Assembly: GCF_051603425.1 (NCBI RefSeq)
Contig: NZ_CP194411.1
Span: 1,674,001-1,738,000 of the forward strand
Source: Selenomonas sputigena_A
GTDB taxonomy: Bacteria > Bacillota > Negativicutes > Selenomonadales > Selenomonadaceae
Reading direction: 5' to 3'
DNA: 64,000 bases
Below are positions 1 to 9,900 of the stretch, in pieces (positions within the stretch are counted from its first letter, which is position 1; every line of letters begins with the position of its first letter). The notes beneath the pieces are model-generated. The model was not told the DNA's origin and ran no database searches. It worked only from the letters and a program-made list of their open reading frames with translations. A program made the position numbers and the translations under genes.

Positions 1-689
1 AGCAGGCGATACGCATGAAGGAAGTGCATACGGGCTATGTGACGGCCATTGCCAAGGATCTGGCGAAGCATTTGGGCTTGACGGGGCATGATGCGGATCT
101 TGCTGAGATCATGGGGCTTTTTCACGATGTGGGGCGGTTTCGCCAGTTCACGCTCTACCGTACGTTCAACGACGCCGAGTCGGAAGATCATGCGGCTTTG
201 GGCCTCAAGGTGCTTGCAGAGCTGCCCTTCTTGCCGAGACTTTCCCCGGAAGATGCGGAGCTCGTCCGCTTTGCGATCCTGAACCACAACAAGAAGGAGA
301 TCGCGCCGACAGAGGATGCGCGGCAGCTGCTCTTTGCTAGGCTCCTGCGCGATGTGGATAAGCTCGATATATTTCGTGTCCTGCGGCCTTTTCTCGCCCC
401 GCCGGACGGCAGCGGCATCAGTCCCGACTTTCTGGAGAAGTTTATTGCGGGCGAGCAGGTGGACTACACGAAAATACGCACGTTGGACGACCGCAAGCTT
501 GTGCGCCTCATGTGGGTCTACGACGTGAATTTCAGCTGGACCCTGCGGCGCGTCAGGGAGCGCGGCTATATCCGGGATATCATCGCGCATTTGCCTGAGA
601 CGCCGCGTTTAGAGCTGGGCGTTCAGCGGCTCCTCACTTATGTGGAGGAGAAATGCGCAAAAGAAGATAAAATCGAAATAAAGAAGTGA
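1..689 (+). CDS. HD-domain protein (5' end outside window)
   Basis: The frame is open to the left edge and the first ATG (position 15) falls inside the conserved N-terminal helix of the HD fold, so the true start is probably upstream. An FHDVGR motif (HD dyad) near residue 37 and a downstream LNHN segment are the expected metal ligands of an HD-superfamily phosphohydrolase. There is no signal peptide or membrane segment, so it should be cytoplasmic. The substrate cannot be read from the sequence; relatives hydrolyse nucleotides or other phosphoesters. The C-terminus is lysine/glutamate rich. It ends 117 bp before glnS, in the same direction, with no clear terminator between. Confidence 0.75.
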   Translation, partial: QAIRMKEVHTGYVTAIAKDLAKHLGLTGHDADLAEIMGLFHDVGRFRQFTLYRTFNDAESEDHAALGLKVLAELPFLPRLSPEDAELVRFAILNHNKKEIAPTEDARQLLFARLLRDVDKLDIFRVLRPFLAPPDGSGISPDFLEKFIAGEQVDYTKIRTLDDRKLVRLMWVYDVNFSWTLRRVRERGYIRDIIAHLPETPRLELGVQRLLTYVEEKCAKEDKIEIKK

Positions 690-806
690 AAATTCGCCGC
701 AGGGGAAGGAATTTTTGCCTTTCGCCGCGAATAGAAGAGCATTAGATTTTTCGCCGCAGGCGGCGGGGCGCGAGCCGCAAGGCGCGCCGCAGAAGGAGCA
801 GCAATT

Positions 807-2477
807 ATGGCAGACATGACGACGGCCTCGAATTTTATCTACAATACAATTGAGGAGGACAAGAGAGCCGGCAAATATCCGGACGGCATCCATACGCGTT
901 TCCCCCCCGAACCGAACGGCTACCTGCATATTGGCCATGCAAAGTCGATATGCCTGAACTTCGGCACGGCGGAGAAGTACGCCGGTCTTTGCAATTTGCG
1001 CTTTGACGACACGAACCCCGTCAAGGAGGACGTGGAGTATGTCGACTCCATACAGGAGGATATCAAATGGCTGGGCTTTTCCTGGGGCGATCGTCGTTAC
1101 TATGCCTCGGATTATTTTGAAAAGCTCTACGAATATGCTTGTACGCTCATCGAGAAGGGCTTGGCCTACGTCGACGATCTCACGGCGGATGAAATCCGCG
1201 CCTATCGCGGCACTTTGACGGAGCCGGGGAAGGAAAGCCCCTGCCGCGGCCGCAGTTCGGAGGAGAGCCTGGCGCTCTTCCGGCGCATGCGGGCGGGCGA
1301 ATTCCCCGACGGCAGCCATGTTCTGCGGGCGAAAATCGATATGGCTTCACCGAACATCACGATGCGTGATCCCGTCATCTACCGCATTGCGCATACGGAG
1401 CATCATCGCACGGGAACGGCCTGGTGCATCTACCCGATGTACGATTTTGCGCATCCCCTGTCGGATGCCATAGAAAACATCACGCATTCACTCTGCACGC
1501 TGGAATTCGAGGATCACCGTCCCTTTTACGACTGGCTCCTCGAGGCGCTGGGGTTCGACAGCAATACGCGGCCGCGCCAGATCGAATTCGCGCGCCTCAA
1601 TGTCACGAATACCATCACGAGCAAGCGCAAACTGCGCCAGCTCGTTGAAGAAGGCCATGTGCGCGGCTGGGATGATCCCCGTATGCCGACCATCTCGGGG
1701 CTCAGGCGGCGCGGCTATACGCCGGCGGCCATCCGCGACTTCTGCGAGCGCATCGGAGTCGCGAAAGCAAACAGCACGGTCGATGTGGCCATGCTCGAGC
1801 ACTGCGTGCGGGAGGATCTCAACGAGCACGCCGGGCGCGTCATGGCGGTGCTGCATCCGCTGAAGATCGTGCTGACGAACTATCCCGAGGGGCAGACGGA
1901 AGAGCTTTTGGCGGAGAACCATCCGACGCGCGGCGGCCATCGCTATGTGCCGTTTTCACGCGAGCTTTACATCGAGCGCGAGGACTTTATGGAAGACCCG
2001 CCGAAGAAATTCTTCCGCCTGCGGCCGGGCGGCGAGGTTCGCCTGAAACATGCCTATATCATCAAATGCGAGGAAGTCGTCAAGGATGCGGCCGGCGAAG
2101 TCGTGGAGCTTCGCTGCACCTACGATGCCGAATCGAAGTCGGGCGGTGCGGCGGCAGGCCGCAAGGTCAAGGGGACGCTGCACTGGGTTTCTGCCGGGGA
2201 GGCTCTTGACGCTGAGGTGCGCCTCTACGATTATCTGCTGAAGACGGAGGAAGAGAGCGAGCCGGCGGGAGACTTCATCGCCTCGCTGAATCCCCGCTCG
2301 CTTGAGGTCATCGAGAACGCAAAGATTGAGCCGAGCGTTGCGCGCACGGCTCAAGGAACGCATTACCAGTTCCTGCGCACAGGCTATTTCGTCGTGGACA
2401 AGGACACGGAAAAGGGGCGGCTCGTATTCAACCGCGTCGTTGGGCTCAAGGATTCCTGGGGCAAGGCAAAGGGGTAG
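807..2477 (+). CDS. glnS: Glutaminyl-tRNA synthetase
   Basis: Class I aminoacyl-tRNA synthetase that charges tRNA-Gln with glutamine in the cytoplasm. The N-terminal segment RFPPEPNGYLHIGHAKS carries the HIGH motif at residues 41-44. The KMSKS-equivalent is seen as TSKRKL near residue 270, followed by the two beta-barrel anticodon-binding domains. The 556-aa length is normal for bacterial GlnRS. The ATG at 807 is preceded by GAAGGAG about 9 nt upstream. Many Firmicutes make Gln-tRNA only through the GatCAB transamidation route, so a dedicated GlnRS is a useful lineage marker. It is followed 5 bp later by a small ORF, suggesting co-transcription. Confidence 0.97.
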   Translation: MADMTTASNFIYNTIEEDKRAGKYPDGIHTRFPPEPNGYLHIGHAKSICLNFGTAEKYAGLCNLRFDDTNPVKEDVEYVDSIQEDIKWLGFSWGDRRYYASDYFEKLYEYACTLIEKGLAYVDDLTADEIRAYRGTLTEPGKESPCRGRSSEESLALFRRMRAGEFPDGSHVLRAKIDMASPNITMRDPVIYRIAHTEHHRTGTAWCIYPMYDFAHPLSDAIENITHSLCTLEFEDHRPFYDWLLEALGFDSNTRPRQIEFARLNVTNTITSKRKLRQLVEEGHVRGWDDPRMPTISGLRRRGYTPAAIRDFCERIGVAKANSTVDVAMLEHCVREDLNEHAGRVMAVLHPLKIVLTNYPEGQTEELLAENHPTRGGHRYVPFSRELYIEREDFMEDPPKKFFRLRPGGEVRLKHAYIIKCEEVVKDAAGEVVELRCTYDAESKSGGAAAGRKVKGTLHWVSAGEALDAEVRLYDYLLKTEEESEPAGDFIASLNPRSLEVIENAKIEPSVARTAQGTHYQFLRTGYFVVDKDTEKGRLVFNRVVGLKDSWGKAKG

Positions 2478-2482
2478 CGAAT

Positions 2483-2791
2483 ATGGGCAAGATACCAAAG
2501 GGACTTTCCGACAAGGATATGTTCCGGGGCTATGAAGAAAAAGCGACACTGGAGGATCGATTCCTACAGGCGGAAGCCGAGGAGGAAAAAAAGCGCCGTC
2601 ATGCCCTGCGGGAAAAAGAGGACGGCCTTTCACGTGCGGCGCTTACGCCGGATTTGCTCGACAAACTCGGCAAGGAGCTCCTGCAGCTGAAGCTCGATCT
2701 CTTTGCTGCGGGAATAAAGGATTATCGCTTAGAGGTCAAGCGCGTGGACGATGCCGTCGTCTTGACCCCACGGGAAACGAAAGGAAGGTGA
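2483..2791 (+). CDS. Small conserved-looking protein downstream of glnS
   Basis: 102-aa cytoplasmic protein with no family I recognise. It is highly charged: residues about 20-55 form a likely amphipathic or coiled helix rich in Glu, Lys and Arg, followed by a Leu-rich segment (LLDKLGKELLQLKLDLF) and a short beta-like tail with a conserved-looking DYRLEVKRVDDAVVLTPR. It starts 5 bp after the glnS stop with an AAAGGGG purine run upstream, so it is translated with glnS. Codon use matches its neighbours, supporting a real gene. Function unknown. Confidence 0.7.
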   Translation: MGKIPKGLSDKDMFRGYEEKATLEDRFLQAEAEEEKKRRHALREKEDGLSRAALTPDLLDKLGKELLQLKLDLFAAGIKDYRLEVKRVDDAVVLTPRETKGR

Positions 2792-2933
2792 GGCGGCCTT
2801 TTATGGGCGGGCGCCTGCTGTTATGAATAATTTGCGCGCATAAACGTCCACACTGTGGACATTGTGCGCCGTCCTTACATGAAAACTGCTAAGTACGGAT
2901 TCTTGAAATTTTATGAAGAAAGAAGTGTAACCA

Positions 2934-4217
2934 GTGGAAACAAGCACAATCGTTGCCATCGTAATCTTCGTTGCCGCCTATGCACTGATTATCTCGGAGA
3001 AAATCCACCGCACGATCATCGGCATCTGCGGCGCCATGCTGATGATCCTCCTCGGCATCATCAGCCAGGAAACGGCGATCCACCACATTGACTTCAATAC
3101 GCTCGGCCTTTTGATGGGCATGATGGTCATCGTGAACATCACGAGCGAAACGGGACTCTTCAATTATCTTGCCATCTGGGCCGCCAAGAAGGTCAAGGCG
3201 AAGCCGATTTCCCTGCTCGTCGCACTGGCAGCTTTGACGGCTGTCTGCTCGGCTCTTCTCGATAACGTGACGACGGTTCTTCTGACCGTGCCGATCACCT
3301 TCAGCATCACGAAGCAGCTTAACGTCGACGTCAAGCCTTTCCTGATTGCCCAGATTCTTTCCTCGAACATCGGCGGTACGGCAACTCTGATCGGCGATCC
3401 GCCGAACATCATGATCGGCAGCGCCGTCGGCCTGCAGTTCATGGACTTCATCGCGAATCTTTCCGCCATCTGCGTCCTGATCTTCTTCGTGACGATTGCC
3501 ATTTTGATCCTTATTTACGGCAAGAAGCTTCATACGACGGATGACCTGCGCGAAAAGGTCATGCAGCTCGATGAAAAGAGCCAGATCGTCGATCCGCGCC
3601 TCTTGAAGAAATGCCTCTTTGCCCTGGCCGTCACGATCAGCCTTTTCGTACTGCACGGGCAGCTCCATCTCGATACGGCTACGGCAGCCATGACGGGCGC
3701 CGGGCTCCTGCTCCTGATCAGCTTCCCGCAGAAGGAAGCGATGATCGCGAAGGTGCTCTCGAAGGTCGAGTGGCTCGCCATCTTCTTCTTTGCGGGACTC
3801 TTCATCCTCGTCGGCGCGCTTGTCGAGACGGGCGTCATCAAGATGCTCGCCGAGGAAGCAATTCGCATCACGCAGGGCGACCTCACGGCGACGGCGATGC
3901 TCATCCTCTGGATGAGCGCCTATGCTTCGGCTTTCATCGACAATATCCCGTTTGTCGCGACGCTGATCCCGCTCATTCAGGATATGGGACAGATGGGCAT
4001 GACGAACCTCGACCCCGTATGGTGGTCTCTTGCTCTCGGCGCCTGCCTCGGCGGCAACGGAACGCTCATCGGCGCTTCGGCCAACGTCGTCGTCGCATCG
4101 ATGGCGGCGCAGCGCGGCAAGCCCATCTCCTTCATCAGCTTCATGAAGATCGCTCTGCCGCTTATGACGCTCTCCATCGCGATTTCGAGCGTCTACGTCT
4201 GGCTCAGGTATCTTTAA
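2934..4217 (+). CDS. ArsB/NhaD-superfamily (SLC13-like) membrane transporter
   Basis: 427-aa polytopic inner-membrane permease with about 11-12 hydrophobic segments. The sequence NIGGTATLIGDPPNIMIG near residues 142-160 and its C-terminal counterpart GGNGTLIGASANVV (about 375-390) are the two inverted-repeat substrate signatures of the ion-transporter superfamily that includes ArsB, NhaD and SLC13 proteins. The cargo (Na+/H+, arsenite or an organic anion) cannot be assigned; there is no ars operon nearby. GTG start at 2934, with GAAGAAAGAAG about 5 nt upstream. An upstream ATG-initiated ORF at 2855 is out of frame. A terminator-like hairpin follows, so the gene is probably a single unit. Confidence 0.85.
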   Translation: METSTIVAIVIFVAAYALIISEKIHRTIIGICGAMLMILLGIISQETAIHHIDFNTLGLLMGMMVIVNITSETGLFNYLAIWAAKKVKAKPISLLVALAALTAVCSALLDNVTTVLLTVPITFSITKQLNVDVKPFLIAQILSSNIGGTATLIGDPPNIMIGSAVGLQFMDFIANLSAICVLIFFVTIAILILIYGKKLHTTDDLREKVMQLDEKSQIVDPRLLKKCLFALAVTISLFVLHGQLHLDTATAAMTGAGLLLLISFPQKEAMIAKVLSKVEWLAIFFFAGLFILVGALVETGVIKMLAEEAIRITQGDLTATAMLILWMSAYASAFIDNIPFVATLIPLIQDMGQMGMTNLDPVWWSLALGACLGGNGTLIGASANVVVASMAAQRGKPISFISFMKIALPLMTLSIAISSVYVWLRYL

Positions 4218-4263
4218 GAAAGCCGCCCGCATGACGGGCAGCAATATGTCTTTGTAGTTTTGC

Positions 4264-4300
4264 AGGGGCGCACGGGGAAACCCGCACGCCCCTCTTTCTC
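4264..4300 (+). terminator. Intrinsic terminator after the ArsB/NhaD-type permease
   Basis: Arms AGGGGCG (4264) and CGCCCCT (4287-4293) pair, continued inward by GGG/CCC around a GAAA loop, then CTTTCTC. It ends just before the AGGAGG ribosome-binding site of leuS at 4302-4307, so leuS may need its own promoter upstream or read-through. Confidence 0.65.
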
Positions 4301-4317
4301 TAGGAGGATTTTATCGT

Positions 4318-6792
4318 ATGGAGAGATATGCTCCGCAGGAAATCGAAAAGAAATGGCAGGCCAAATGGGAGGCCGAAGGCGTCTATAAAACGGAGATAGA
4401 CCGTACAGAGCCCGAATATTATGTGCTCGAAATGTTTCCCTATCCGTCGGGCAACCTGCACATGGGCCATGTGCGCAATTATTCGATCGGCGATGTGCTC
4501 GCGCGCTTCAAGAAGATGCAGGGATACAACGTCCTGCATCCCATGGGCTTCGACGCCTTCGGCATGCCGGCAGAGAACGCCGCCATCCAGCACGGGGTGA
4601 AGCCTGCGGACTGGACGTATTCCAATATCGAAAATATGAAGCGGCAGCAGACGGGCATGGGGCTTTCCTATGACTGGGAGCGCGAGGCGATTACCTGCCG
4701 TCCCGATTATTACCGCTGGACGCAGTGGCTCTTCGAACTTTTTTACAAGCGGGGGCTGGCCTACAAGAAGGAGGCCTCGGTCAACTGGTGCGATACATGC
4801 GGCACGGTGCTTGCCAATGAACAGGTCGTGGAGGGCAAGTGCTGGCGCTGCGATTCGGAGGTCAAAAAGAAGGATTTGTCGCAGTGGTTCCTGAAGATCA
4901 CAGACTATGCTGACGAACTCCTGGCCGACCTCGACAAGCTCAAGGGCTGGCCCGAGCGTGTCAAGACGATGCAGGAAAACTGGATCGGCCGCTCTGAAGG
5001 CCTTGAGTTTGATATCGACGTGCCGGATTTGGGGGAAAAGATCGCCGTTTACACGACGCGTGCCGATACGGCTTATGGCGTCACTTTCGTCGCGCTTGCG
5101 GCGGAGCATCCGCTCATGGAGAAGATTCTGGCGGACAATCCGAAGGCAGGGGAGATCCGTGCCTTTATCGAGAAGGTGAAGAGCCAATCCGAGCTTGAGC
5201 GCACTTCGGGCGAATCGGAGAAGGAGGGGCTCTTCACGGGGCTTTATGCCGTAAATCCCTTCAACGGCAAGAAGGTCGAGCTTTGGGTCACGAACTATGT
5301 TCTTGCCGAATACGGCACGGGCGCTGTCATGGGCGTGCCGTCCGAAGATCAGCGCGACTGGATGTTTGCGAAAAAGTATGATCTGCCGATCATCGTCACC
5401 CTGCGCCCGAAGGACAGGGAGCTGAGGCTTGAGGAGATGACGGAGGCCTATACGGACAAGGATGGCATTCTCGTAAACTCGGACGAATTTGACGGCATGG
5501 AGATGCACGAGGCTCTTTCTGCCATTGCCCAAAAGGCGGTCCGGGAGGGCTTCGGCCGCCTCAAGGTCAATTACCGCCTGCGGGATTGGCTCATTTCGCG
5601 CCAGCGCTATTGGGGTGCGCCGATTCCCGTCATCTACTGTGAGAAGTGCGGCGAGCAGCTCGTGCCGGAAGAAGAACTTCCCGTAAAGCTGCCGGAGAAC
5701 GTAAACTTCGAGCAGGGAGCGGTGTCGCCTCTGGCGCAGTGCGAGGAATTCACACATTGCACCTGCCCGAAATGCGGCGGCGAGGCGCGCCGTGAAACGG
5801 ATACGATGGACACCTTCATCTGCTCCTCGTGGTACTACATGCGCTACGCCGACCCGCACAACACGCATCGCCCGTTTGAGCCCGACAAGGTGAATTACTG
5901 GGCGCCAGTCGATCAATATATCGGCGGCATCGAGCATGCAATCCTTCATCTCCTCTACTCGCGCTTCTTCACGAAGGTTCTGCGCGATGCGAAGATGCTC
6001 GATTTTGACGAGCCGTTCCAAAACCTCCTGACGCAGGGCATGGTCATCAAGGACGGCGCGAAGATGTCGAAGTCAAAGGGCAACGTCGTTTCACCTGAGG
6101 AGATCATCCGGAAGTACGGCGCCGATACGGCGCGCCTCTTCATCCTCTTCGCTGCACCCGTCGAACGCGATCTTGAGTGGAGCGACCAGGGCGTCGAGGG
6201 CGCCTATCGCTTCCTGAACCGCGTCTGGCGCATCATCGGGCATTTCAGCAATGCCATTCAGGAAGGCATCGACGACTATGACCGCACGACGCTGACCGCC
6301 GAGGAGAAGGCGCTGCGCCGCACGCTGCATCAGACGATCAAGAAGGTCACGGAAGATGTCGGCGAGCGCTTCATGTTCAATACGGCGATCAGCTCTATCA
6401 TGGAACTTGTCAACGCTCTCTATGCTTTCCAGGACAAGGCGGTTCATCCGGGTCTCGTGCGTGAGATTTCCTTTGCGCTCGTGAAGATGCTGGCACCGTT
6501 CGCGCCGCATATCGCGGAAGAGCTTTGGAGCCAGATCTGCGGCAAGGGCAGCGTTCATGCTGAGAAGTGGCCCAATTTCGACAAGGAAGCCATTGTGGAG
6601 GACGAGGTCGAGATCGTGCTGCAGATCAACGGCAAGGTGCGCGACAAACTTCTGATTCCCGCCGCCATGGGGCGCGAGGAGATGGAAAAAGCGGCACTCA
6701 TGCAGCCCAAGGTCGCCGATTTGACAGAGGGAAAGACCATCGTCAAGGTGATCTGCGTGCCGAAAAAACTCGTGAACATTGTTGTGAAATAA
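4318..6792 (+). CDS. leuS: Leucyl-tRNA synthetase
   Basis: Class I synthetase charging tRNA-Leu. The HIGH motif is HMGH at residues 48-51 within PYPSGNLHMGHVRNYSIGD. A zinc-knuckle-like CDTC...CWRC lies near residues 158-178. The CP1 editing domain follows (TTRADT and GTGAVMGVPSEDQRD are visible near 245-345). A second Cys cluster (CEKC...CPKC) lies near 440-485, and KMSKS near 582-586 within DGAKMSKSKGNVVSPEE. The C-terminus ends in an anticodon/VKVI domain. 824 aa is a normal bacterial length. ATG at 4318 with a perfect AGGAGG 10 nt upstream. Confidence 0.98.
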   Translation: MERYAPQEIEKKWQAKWEAEGVYKTEIDRTEPEYYVLEMFPYPSGNLHMGHVRNYSIGDVLARFKKMQGYNVLHPMGFDAFGMPAENAAIQHGVKPADWTYSNIENMKRQQTGMGLSYDWEREAITCRPDYYRWTQWLFELFYKRGLAYKKEASVNWCDTCGTVLANEQVVEGKCWRCDSEVKKKDLSQWFLKITDYADELLADLDKLKGWPERVKTMQENWIGRSEGLEFDIDVPDLGEKIAVYTTRADTAYGVTFVALAAEHPLMEKILADNPKAGEIRAFIEKVKSQSELERTSGESEKEGLFTGLYAVNPFNGKKVELWVTNYVLAEYGTGAVMGVPSEDQRDWMFAKKYDLPIIVTLRPKDRELRLEEMTEAYTDKDGILVNSDEFDGMEMHEALSAIAQKAVREGFGRLKVNYRLRDWLISRQRYWGAPIPVIYCEKCGEQLVPEEELPVKLPENVNFEQGAVSPLAQCEEFTHCTCPKCGGEARRETDTMDTFICSSWYYMRYADPHNTHRPFEPDKVNYWAPVDQYIGGIEHAILHLLYSRFFTKVLRDAKMLDFDEPFQNLLTQGMVIKDGAKMSKSKGNVVSPEEIIRKYGADTARLFILFAAPVERDLEWSDQGVEGAYRFLNRVWRIIGHFSNAIQEGIDDYDRTTLTAEEKALRRTLHQTIKKVTEDVGERFMFNTAISSIMELVNALYAFQDKAVHPGLVREISFALVKMLAPFAPHIAEELWSQICGKGSVHAEKWPNFDKEAIVEDEVEIVLQINGKVRDKLLIPAAMGREEMEKAALMQPKVADLTEGKTIVKVICVPKKLVNIVVK

Positions 6793-6840
6793 AGCGATGG
6801 GTGCAAGGCGCGGGCTTTTCGCCGTCGCTTTTGGCAGAGA

Positions 6841-6870
6841 GGGGGCGGCGGTCCGGCCGTGCCCCCTTTT
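6841..6870 (+). terminator. Intrinsic terminator between leuS and mfd
   Basis: GGGGGC (6841-6846) pairs with GCCCCC (6861-6866), with further pairing of the GGC/GCC interior, followed by TTTT. It separates leuS from mfd. Confidence 0.6.
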
Positions 6871-6913
6871 CGTGCTGAATCGAATGGTGATGGTTGAGTA
6901 AAATGGTGAAAAA

Positions 6914-9900
6914 ATGAAGGTACTTTTTGAGCAGATGATGCGCGGCGGCTCGGTACGGAAAATCGTCGAAGCCTTTCAAAAGCCGGCTTGGAAAAGCATG
7001 GTATACGGTCTCGGCGGCTCGCAGAAGCACGCGCTCTTCGCGGCTGCCTACGACGCTGCAAGGAGGCCGCTGGCCATCGTCACACACAGTGCAGAGGCGC
7101 TTGAAGCCTGGCGCGAAGATTTGGCCTCGCTTTTGCCGGACGCGAAGATCCTTGAGCTGCCCGAGCTCGATATGATGGAGGTGGAGGCGACAGCCAAGGG
7201 CATGGAGCGCATGGCCGCACGCATGGGGATCCTCGGGCGTCTCCTGCGCCGAGAGCCGGTCATCGTGCTCGCGCGTGCGGCGTCTGCCGTGCAGAAGGGG
7301 CTTTCACGGCAGGATTTCGAGCGCCTGAGCCTGCGCCTTGAAACGGGCGCGAATATCGGACGCGAACATCTGCTCGCGCGTCTCGTCGAGCTCGGCTATG
7401 AGGCGAACGGCGAAGTCGAGGGCATCGGCCAGTTCAGCGCGCGAGGCGGCATCGTCGACGTCTTTCCGCTCAATGCGCCCAGGCCTCTGCGCATTGAATT
7501 TTTTGATGACGAGATCGATTCCCTGCGTGAATTCGACACGGCGACGCGCCGCTCCGTGGGAAATGTACCCTCGGCGGTCGTGCTGCCCGTGGGGCGGACA
7601 GCGGGGGCGGAAAGCGCGGCGGGCGCGGCGCCCTTCCTCTCCTACATCGAAGGCGAGGGCGCTGTCGTTTTCGACGAGCCTCTGCGCACGCGCGAAGCTG
7701 CCATGCGTCTCGTCAAGGAAAATCCTGAAAGCAAGGGGCGGCTCTTCTCATGGGAGGAGCTCGTAGCAGCGGCCGGTGAAAACGCGACATTCTTTGCCGC
7801 ACTGATGCTCCAGAAGATCCACGGCGCGGAGCCCGACAGCCTCGTGAGCCTGAGCGTACAGGCGGTGGCGCCGTTCCAGCGCCAGATGGATATGCTCAAG
7901 AATGAGGCGCGCAGCTGGCTTGCTGCGGGGCAGCATGTCCTCTTGCTGCTGGGCGATGCTGAAAAGGCGGCCTCCATGCGCGAGTTTTTTGCGAAGTCGC
8001 GCATACCGTCCGCCGTCATTGAGGAAGGCGATGCCCTGAGCGACGCCTATCTGAACATCCTGACCGGTACGCTCGGCAACGGGTTCGAGCTGCCCGAGGC
8101 GCGCCTCATCGTCATCGCTGAAAGGGATATCTTCGGACGGCAGAAAAAGAAACTGGTGAAGCAGGCTTCCAAGGAAGAGCGCATCGCGCATTTTCGGGAA
8201 ATCAATGTCGGTGACTACGTCGTTCATGTCAATCACGGCATCGGCAAGTATCTCGGCGTGGAAACGCTTGATGTCGGCGGCATCAAACGGGATTACCTGC
8301 ATATCAAGTACGGCGGCGACGACAAGCTTTTCGTGCCGACGGACCAGGTAGGGCTCCTGCAGAAGTACATCGGCTCGGAGGGCGAGACGCCGCGTCTGCA
8401 CCGCATGGGCGGCACGGAGTGGGTCAAGGCCAAGGCACGGGCGCGCGCCTCCGTCGAGGATATCGCGGACGAGCTCATCGCGCTTTACGCGAAGCGTCGC
8501 ACGGCGAAAGGCTTCGCCTTTTCGCCCGATACGCCGTGGCAGCGCGAGTTCGAGGATGCCTTTCCCTATGAGGAAACGCTTGACCAAAAAAGGGCCATCG
8601 AGGAGATCAAGGCCGATATGGAAAAACCCGAGCCGATGGAACGCCTGCTTTGCGGCGACGTTGGCTTCGGCAAGACTGAGGTGGCGATCCGCGCGGCCTA
8701 CAAGGCCGTCATGGATCACAAGCAGGTCGCCGTGCTCGTGCCGACGACCGTGCTGGCGCAGCAGCATTTCCAGACCTTTTCCGCGCGGTTTGCCGATTTC
8801 GGCGTAAACGTCGATGTCATCTGCCGCTTCCGCACGGCGAAAGAGCAAAAGGCGACGCTGGAGAGGCTGCGCGGGAACCGCATCGACATCCTCATTGGCA
8901 CGCACGCCATCTTAAACCCGAATCGCGTGCATTTCCACGACCTCGGCCTCCTCATTGTCGACGAGGAGCAGCGCTTCGGGGTCAAGCAGAAAGAGAAGAT
9001 CAAGGCGCTGGCGGCGGGCGTCGACGTCCTGACGCTGTCCGCGACGCCGATTCCCAGGACGCTCCATATGTCGCTTGTCGGCGCGCGTGACATGAGCATC
9101 ATCGAGACGCCGCCGGCCGAGCGTTTCCCCGTGCAGAGCTATGTCGTCGAGAGCAACGATGCTGTCCTGCGGAACGCCATTCGGCGCGAGCTGCGGCGCG
9201 GCGGGCAGGTCTACTGCGTCTACAACCGCGTCGAGAGCATCGACAGGATGCGCCGGTACCTGGAGGATCTCGTGCCCGAGGCGCGCATACAGACGGGGCA
9301 CGGGCAGATGGCCGAAGAACTCTTAGAGCGGGTCATGGTCGATTTCTACGAGGGACGTTACGATATCCTGCTGGCGACCAGCATTGTGGAAAACGGGCTC
9401 GATGTCGCGAACGCGAACACGATCATCGTCTGCAATGCCGATCACTTCGGGCTTTCACAGCTCTATCAGATGCGCGGGCGCGTGGGCCGTTCAAACCATA
9501 TGGCGTTCGCCTATTTCGTCTATCAGGCGGACAAGGTGCTGTCCGAGGCGGCGGAAAAACGCCTGCAGGCGATGAAGGAGTTCGCCGAGCTTGGCGCGGG
9601 CTTCAAGATTGCCATGCGCGACCTTGAGATACGCGGTGCGGGCAATCTGCTGGGTGCGGAGCAGCACGGCCATATTGCGAGCGTCGGCTTCGAGATGTAT
9701 TCCAAGCTTCTGGACGAGGCCATCCGGGAGAAGCGCACAGGAAAGCCGCCCGAGGAAAAGCTCGAACCCGTCGTGGATATCGAAGCCGAGGCTTATATCG
9801 ACGGCGCCTATATCAGCGATCCGATGCACAAGATTGAAATTTACCAGCGCATTGCCGCCATCCGCCAAAACGAGGAAATCCGCGAGCTTCTCGACGAGCT

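Noticed and set aside
15..30. ATG at 15 as the true start of the first gene
   Set aside because: The frame is open to the edge and the ATG falls within the conserved N-terminal helix of the HD fold.
4218..4317. T-box leader before leuS
   Set aside because: Only 100 bp of leader with a simple terminator; no room for a T-box stem I and no T-box sequence seen.
4300..6021. Long minus-strand open frame (573 codons) opposite leuS
   Set aside because: Antisense shadow; no motifs, no ribosome-binding site.
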